Below are positions 28,016 through 31,874 of a DNA stretch of 31,874 nt, one piece after another. Location of the stretch: the NCBI GenBank assembly GCA_002423905.1, contig DIVC01000072.1:48184-80057 (forward strand), in the 5' to 3' direction. How positions within the stretch are numbered: the stretch's first letter is position 1; each line of letters opens with the position of its first letter. Under the pieces are notes generated by a model. It was not told the DNA's origin, did not search any database, and saw only the letters and a list, made by a program, of their open reading frames with translations. Source of the stretch: Idiomarina sp. UBA6142 (GTDB lineage: Bacteria; Pseudomonadota; Gammaproteobacteria; Enterobacterales; Alteromonadaceae). The position numbers and the translations under genes were made by a program.

Positions 28016-28486
28016 CTACTCGTCGATGCGTTGCACACGAATCCGACGATTAATATCTTTACGACCCAAAAAGAAACTGTCGAGCACGCCGCGTTCAATG
28101 TAGTAATCCGCACCGTCTGGCAATTGGTAGGTTCCCGCTTCAGTTTGCCGCCAACGCTGACCATTACTCAGTTCAATCACCCAAAAACCGTAAACATCTT
28201 TACTCTTGGCGACGATATCGACAAAAATTTTGTCAGGCGCGCCTTGGGTAACCTCTTTATGCTCACGACCAAAGCGATCTTCCGGATTGGCTTTTCGCTG
28301 GGCGACTGTTGGCTTCTCGCCCGCAGTTAATTGATCAAAACATACCAAACGTTGCAACGGATTCTCAATTGTTGCACAAGCTGCCAACTGTGCGTCGGTA
28401 ACGCTCTGTGCTTGCACATTAACGCTGATAAGCGCGGCGATCGCAGTACCACATATCACACTGCTGATCATTACACGATTTGCCAT
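28016..28486 (-). CDS. Small secreted protein of unknown function between tatC and tatD
   Basis: A 156-residue protein with a Sec-type signal peptide (MANRVMISSVICGTAIAALI, cleavage near VQA at 26) and no twin Arg. The mature part starts with ACATIENPLQRLVCFDQL: two Cys (C37, C49), 12 apart, likely disulfide-bonded, in a C-x-R-L-x-C-[YF]-D pattern seen in several proteobacterial periplasmic proteins including VasI-like ones. A linker and FGREHK follow, then a compact C-terminal domain (IELSNGQRWRQTE, YYIERGVLDSFFLGRKDINRRIRVQRI) that looks like a small beta barrel and resembles unnamed gammaproteobacterial proteins with an NGQxW motif. AGGA lies 7 nt before the ATG. The gap to tatC is 15 nt, so it is co-transcribed. 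I do not assign a function. Confidence 0.75.
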   Translation of the reverse strand: MANRVMISSVICGTAIAALISVNVQAQSVTDAQLAACATIENPLQRLVCFDQLTAGEKPTVAQRKANPEDRFGREHKEVTQGAPDKIFVDIVAKSKDVYGFWVIELSNGQRWRQTEAGTYQLPDGADYYIERGVLDSFFLGRKDINRRIRVQRIDE

Positions 28487-28501
28487 GGTTGCTTCCTGTT
28501 A

Positions 28502-29236
28502 TTAACGAGTTGACGGTGCTCTATTCGACGGCTTTTGGTATAGACCAGCAATCACTAGTCCAAGTTCAAACAACAGCCACATCGGAATAGCCAAAAGTAT
28601 CTGCGAGAGCACATCTGGTGGAGTTAAAATCATGCCAACCACGAATGCACCGACTATCACATAAGCACGCTTTTGACGCAATCCCTCGACGCTGGTAACG
28701 CCACTCCAACATAATAAAATTATCGCTACCGGGGTTTCAAAAGCAATACCAAAAGCCATAAACATGGTCAGCACAAAATCAAGATAACTGGCAATATCAG
28801 TGGCAATGGTTACGCCAATCGGAGCAGTGCCGGTTAAAAAGGCCAGCGCTACCGGTAACACCAAAAAATATGCAAAGCCAATGCCCACATAAAATAGCAA
28901 CGTGCTAGAAACCAACAGCGGAACCACTAAGCGGCGCTCATGACGATATAAGCCTGGCGCTAAAAAGCCCCACAATTGCCACAGTAAATAAGGCACTGCC
29001 AATACTACCGCAGCGGCTAAGGCGAGTTTAAATGGGGTTAAAAAGGGTGTTGCAACATCCGTCGCAATTAAGCTGCCTCCAGCTGGCAAACTGGCTAGCA
29101 GGGGTTCCGCAACATATTGGTAGAGCTCATCGGCAAACCACGCGGTCAGCACAAATACCAGTCCGACTGCCAGCACGCTGCGTAAAATACGCCGGCGGAG
29201 CTCCAATAAATGGTCGAGCAATGAACTTTGGCTCAT
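28502..29236 (-). CDS. tatC: Twin-arginine translocase subunit TatC
   Basis: TatC recognises twin-Arg signal peptides and is the core receptor of the Tat system. The 244-residue protein has six predicted helices and the family signatures LLDHLLELRRRIL at the N-terminus, PYLLWQLWGFLAPGLYRHERR in the first periplasmic loop, FGIAFETPVAIILL with the conserved Glu, and LTPPDVLSQILLAIPMWLLFELGL at the end. E. coli TatC has 258 residues. Its ATG overlaps the tatB stop by 4 nt (ATGA), so it is translationally coupled. Confidence 0.97.
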   Translation of the reverse strand: MSQSSLLDHLLELRRRILRSVLAVGLVFVLTAWFADELYQYVAEPLLASLPAGGSLIATDVATPFLTPFKLALAAAVVLAVPYLLWQLWGFLAPGLYRHERRLVVPLLVSSTLLFYVGIGFAYFLVLPVALAFLTGTAPIGVTIATDIASYLDFVLTMFMAFGIAFETPVAIILLCWSGVTSVEGLRQKRAYVIVGAFVVGMILTPPDVLSQILLAIPMWLLFELGLVIAGLYQKPSNRAPSTR

Positions 29237-29562
29237 GAGGGTTGACTGTCGTCAGCAGCTGGGGTCGGCTTGGCATAAGGACGCTGCACCGCTGCTGCAG
29301 CTGCCTTTAATTCAACCATGGAGCGCTGCAGTTCCACCGGCAGCTGATCCATATTCAGCTGTTCGGCCTTCGCTAAGTGTTCATGAAGCTCTTTGATGCG
29401 CAACTCATGATGCAATTCGGCTTGTACTTTAGTGCCATAATTTTTCAGCCCTTGCATACCCCGCTGCAGCGAGCGCAGGGCACTGGGAAGTCGCTCTGGA
29501 CCCAATACCAGCAAGCCGATAATGGCTACCAATAACAGCTCCCAAAAGCCGATATCAAACAT
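29233..29562 (-). CDS. tatB: Twin-arginine translocase subunit TatB
   Basis: A 109-residue TatB with one N-terminal membrane helix (FWELLLVAIIGLLVLGPERLP; the conserved Glu in FWELL and the GPERLP hinge are both present), then a long amphipathic helix (ALRSLQRGMQGLKNY) and a charged, Ala-rich tail. TatB partners TatC in signal-peptide recognition. E. coli TatB has 171 residues, so the tail is shorter here. It begins 5 nt after the tatA stop and overlaps tatC. Confidence 0.95.
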   Translation of the reverse strand: MFDIGFWELLLVAIIGLLVLGPERLPSALRSLQRGMQGLKNYGTKVQAELHHELRIKELHEHLAKAEQLNMDQLPVELQRSMVELKAAAAAVQRPYAKPTPAADDSQPS

Positions 29563-29567
29563 CGCGT

Positions 29568-29729
29568 TTAGTTATCCTTAGGCTTATCACTGTCATCGTC
29601 ATTCACAGACTTCTTGAAGCCTTTAATGGCAGCGCCTAAGTCAGAGCCCATACCGCGCAGCCGTTTGGTACCAAATAACAGCACCACAATCAGCAAAACT
29701 AAGAGAATTTGTAATGGTCCAATCGACAT
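29568..29729 (-). CDS. tatA: Twin-arginine translocase subunit TatA (very short form)
   Basis: This 53-residue gene is easily missed. The protein begins [20 protein letters not shown]: a membrane helix with the polar Gln (Q7), then the FG hinge (F19, G20), [21 protein letters not shown] as the amphipathic helix and an acidic patch VNDDDSD before it stops at KPKDN. E. coli TatA is about 89 residues, so the long flexible C-terminal tail is almost absent; truncation work on TatA elsewhere shows that the tail is dispensable. GGGG lies about 6 nt before the ATG, which is 2 nt after the ubiB stop, and tatB follows after 5 nt. TatE is excluded by position at the head of tatABC. Confidence 0.95.
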   Translation of the reverse strand: MSIGPLQILLVLLIVVLLFGTKRLRGMGSDLGAAIKGFKKSVNDDDSDKPKDN

Positions 29730-29731
29730 AG

Positions 29732-31366
29732 TTATCCCCGTTTGTTACTCAAAAAAACGCATAATAGTGCCCCTACTGCGGCACTCGCGACCAACCACAA
29801 AGGTTGCGCTGCGTTCCATAATAAAGTGGCACTGATGATGAAAGCTGCCGCACCAATACTGTATACCACACGCAGTTTCAATTGCTGCTGTTGCGCCAGG
29901 AGTTGTTGCATGGCCTCGCGTTGAAACGTCGCTAACTGCTTTTGCCCATGCAGATAATCATAAAGCAAGGTGGGCATTTCTGGCAGCTTTTCCGCCCAAT
30001 AAGGCGCATTTTCTTTCACCGAGCGCAGCACGGCGCGCCAGCCGAGCTGCTCTTGCATCCAGCGCTCGAGGAACGGTTTAGCGGTTTTCCATAAATCGAG
30101 CTGCGGATACAGCGTGCGCCCCAAGCCTTCCACATACAGCAACGTTTTCTGCAACAGCACTAACTGTGGCTGTACTTCCATCTCAAAGCGGCGCGCGGTG
30201 TTAAATAGGTTGACCAGCACATGACCAAACGATATTTCGGCCAGTGGCTTATTAAAAATAGGTTCGCACACAGTACGAATGGCTGACTCAAATTCTTCAA
30301 TATTAATGTGCGCGGGTACCCAGCCTGAATCAACGTGCAGTTCCGCCACTTTACGGTAATCCCGATTAAAAAATGCGAGGAAATTTTCCGCCAGATAGCG
30401 TTTATCTTCTCGATTTAAGGTACCAACAATACCGAAATCGATACCCAGATAGGACGGATCCTGGGGATTGTGGCGCGACACAAAAATATTGCCTGGGTGC
30501 ATATCAGCATGGAAGAAACTGTCACGAAATACTTGGGTGAAGAACACTTCAACACCACGCTCAGCAAGCTTCTCCATATTGACATTGAGGGCATGCAACG
30601 CCGCCACATCACTGACTGGGATGCCGTCGATGCGCTCCATCACCATCACCGATAAACGCCCATACTCGGTGTAGACTTTCGGAATATACAATAGCGGTGA
30701 ATTGTCAAAGTTACGTTTCAACTGCATAGCGTTTGCCGCTTCACGCAACAAGTCCAATTCATCCAACAAGGTCTTACGATATTCTTTCACCACTTCACGC
30801 GGTTTTAAGCGGCGGCCATCAGGCAAATGTTTCGCCAGCACTTGCGCTAAGGTCTCCATCAACTCCAGATCGGCATCAATGGCTTTGCGAATATCGGGCC
30901 GAATCACCTTAATGACAATGTCTTGACCGGCATCATCACCGTGACGCAATCGTGCGGTATGCACTTGCGCTATCGACGCAGACGCTAGCGGCGTTTGGTC
31001 AAAGTCACTAAACAGCTCATCGATGGACTGGATCTCCAGCGCCTGCTCGATCAAGGCTTGCGCTTGGGCGCCCGGGAATGGTTTGACGCGGTCTTGTAGC
31101 TTAGCCAATTCATTAGCGATATCAGCGGGCAATAAATCACGTCGTGTGGATAACATTTGCCCAAATTTAATCCACACTGGGCCCAATGATTCCAACGCCA
31201 GCCGTAACCGCTCGCCCGCAGCTTTATCGGTATGCTTGTTTGGCAACCAAAATAACCCATAGCGACCAATACGGACCGACCAGGGTAACCACTTAGCCGG
31301 CACCAGCTGGTCTAAACCATAGTTGAGAAAGGTCTTAGTGATGGTATACAAACGCCCTAACCGCAT
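29732..31366 (-). CDS. ubiB: Ubiquinone biosynthesis accessory protein UbiB (atypical kinase/ATPase)
   Basis: UbiB is a membrane-anchored ATPase of the ABC1/ADCK protein-kinase-like family needed for ubiquinone synthesis. It is collinear with E. coli UbiB (546 residues; 544 here). Visible: the KxGQ motif in [18 protein letters not shown] (about 67-70), the Ala-rich loop [14 protein letters not shown], the ATP Lys in [20 protein letters not shown] with catalytic D and N, the metal GIDFGIVG, and two C-terminal membrane helices ([33 protein letters not shown]). The ATG at 31366 overlaps the ubiJ stop (TAATG), which favours it over the in-frame GTG at 31378. tatA begins 2 nt after the stop. Confidence 0.96.
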   Translation of the reverse strand: MRLGRLYTITKTFLNYGLDQLVPAKWLPWSVRIGRYGLFWLPNKHTDKAAGERLRLALESLGPVWIKFGQMLSTRRDLLPADIANELAKLQDRVKPFPGAQAQALIEQALEIQSIDELFSDFDQTPLASASIAQVHTARLRHGDDAGQDIVIKVIRPDIRKAIDADLELMETLAQVLAKHLPDGRRLKPREVVKEYRKTLLDELDLLREAANAMQLKRNFDNSPLLYIPKVYTEYGRLSVMVMERIDGIPVSDVAALHALNVNMEKLAERGVEVFFTQVFRDSFFHADMHPGNIFVSRHNPQDPSYLGIDFGIVGTLNREDKRYLAENFLAFFNRDYRKVAELHVDSGWVPAHINIEEFESAIRTVCEPIFNKPLAEISFGHVLVNLFNTARRFEMEVQPQLVLLQKTLLYVEGLGRTLYPQLDLWKTAKPFLERWMQEQLGWRAVLRSVKENAPYWAEKLPEMPTLLYDYLHGQKQLATFQREAMQQLLAQQQQLKLRVVYSIGAAAFIISATLLWNAAQPLWLVASAAVGALLCVFLSNKRG

Positions 31367-31874
31367 TAGCTCGTCCACCCTGATAACTGTCGCTCAAGCC
31401 GGTCAATGCGTGCCCGCAAAGCCTGCACATCGGTACGAAATAACGAAAACTCTGCTGCACTGGGTAGTAGTTGTTGTTCTTCAATCAGCGCATCACGCAG
31501 CCATTGCCGCTGGTCTTGTGTTTGTTGCTGCAGCCATTGTTGACTGCGTTGCCAAGCCTGCACGATCAGCTGCGCTGGGACATCGCCAAGGCGCTGCGAG
31601 AGTTGCTCAGGCCAATCGATATCTAGCTCGGCAAATAATTTGCTGAGCGCCTGTGCTAGCATCGGATCACCCTCAATATCCAATAAATCCGCTTTGATCA
31701 AGCGCGTGATATTAGCCGTTTCACGCAGCTCCGGTAACACCGCTAGACGGGTACGAATAGCGCACTCGACCGGCTCGCTGTCGAACCAACTCAACCACAG
31801 CCCGCGTTCACCAACGGTGACTGTCAATGCCTTGGCAAAATCATCGAGTGTCACCCGCAGCCGCTTACCCGCCA
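31366..31874 (-). CDS. ubiJ: Ubiquinone biosynthesis accessory factor UbiJ, 5' part cut by window edge
   Basis: The reading frame enters at the window end and stops at 31366. The 169 visible residues start with [12 protein letters not shown], which fits the part of E. coli UbiJ around residue 30 (LLGKVLRVEV), so roughly 30 residues are missing. UbiJ binds lipid through an SCP2-type domain (visible here as the first about 80 residues, including [18 protein letters not shown]) and helps organise the Ubi enzyme complex. The C-terminal half is helical and charged, ending in [15 protein letters not shown], a short coiled coil typical of UbiJ. An ATG in DDF context at 31854 is internal, not the true start. 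Position before ubiB supports the name; ubiE is expected further upstream. Confidence 0.88.
   Translation of the reverse strand, partial: AGKRLRVTLDDFAKALTVTVGERGLWLSWFDSEPVECAIRTRLAVLPELRETANITRLIKADLLDIEGDPMLAQALSKLFAELDIDWPEQLSQRLGDVPAQLIVQAWQRSQQWLQQQTQDQRQWLRDALIEEQQLLPSAAEFSLFRTDVQALRARIDRLERQLSGWTS

Noticed and set aside
27836..28330. Plus-strand open frame of about 164 codons opposite tatD and the small secreted protein
   Set aside because: It spans two genes with good starts and, for tatD, strong family motifs. It has no ribosome-binding site or domain of its own.

Overview
This window looks like ordinary chromosome from a marine gammaproteobacterium. The best guess is Alteromonadales, probably near Idiomarina, Pseudidiomarina or Aliidiomarina. 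The evidence is gene order (recC-recB-recD; trxA-rho divergent from rhlB-gppA; ubiD-fre; ubiJ-ubiB-tatABC-tatD-hemB), a TPP-riboswitch-controlled TonB receptor with a PnuC-type transporter, and moderate GC. The genus is an inference from gene content only. I see no phage, insertion sequence, CRISPR array, rRNA or tRNA. Coding density is very high and most genes lie on the minus strand.

Layout. (1) 1-9416, minus: recC-recB-recD, the heterotrimeric DNA-repair helicase-nuclease, packed with 1-bp gaps or overlaps and followed without a gap by arfB (ribosome rescue, cut by the window edge). (2) 9500-12932: a three-domain lipoprotein (minus) diverges from a periplasmic rhodanese/phosphatase-fold protein (plus). 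Then come trhO (tRNA U34 hydroxylation), dps, a small DUF3185 membrane protein and a bidirectional terminator. (3) 12944-16625, minus: a thiamine salvage operon with a strong extended -10 promoter, a TPP riboswitch, a TonB-dependent receptor, a PnuT-like transporter and a thiamine-kinase-like protein. (4) 16637-22070, minus: trxA, then rho, a secreted beta-lactamase-fold serine hydrolase, ubiD and fre. (5) 22173-24385, plus: rhlB and a short gppA-like gene. (6) 24382-31874, minus: ubiJ (cut by the edge), ubiB, tatA, tatB, tatC, a small secreted protein, tatD, a 7TM-GGDEF diguanylate cyclase and hemB, apparently one long transcription unit.

How the genes work together. Ubiquinone synthesis (ubiJ, ubiB, ubiD), haem synthesis (hemB) and Tat export of folded proteins all support respiration. 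RhlB, Rho and TrxA form the familiar RNA-metabolism/thioredoxin neighbourhood. The thiamine block is a self-contained uptake and salvage route switched by its own product.

I did not find an obviously new multi-gene system. The observations most worth checking are: the TPP riboswitch, where a hairpin covering the ribosome-binding site and a competing aptamer-linker helix can be read directly; a perfect dyad between the -35 and -10 of dps; a C-rich, G-poor rho leader; the thiamine-kinase-like protein with His where the metal-binding Asn is expected; the MliC/META fusion lipoprotein; and an uncharacterised secreted protein plus a diguanylate cyclase embedded in the tat-hem operon.
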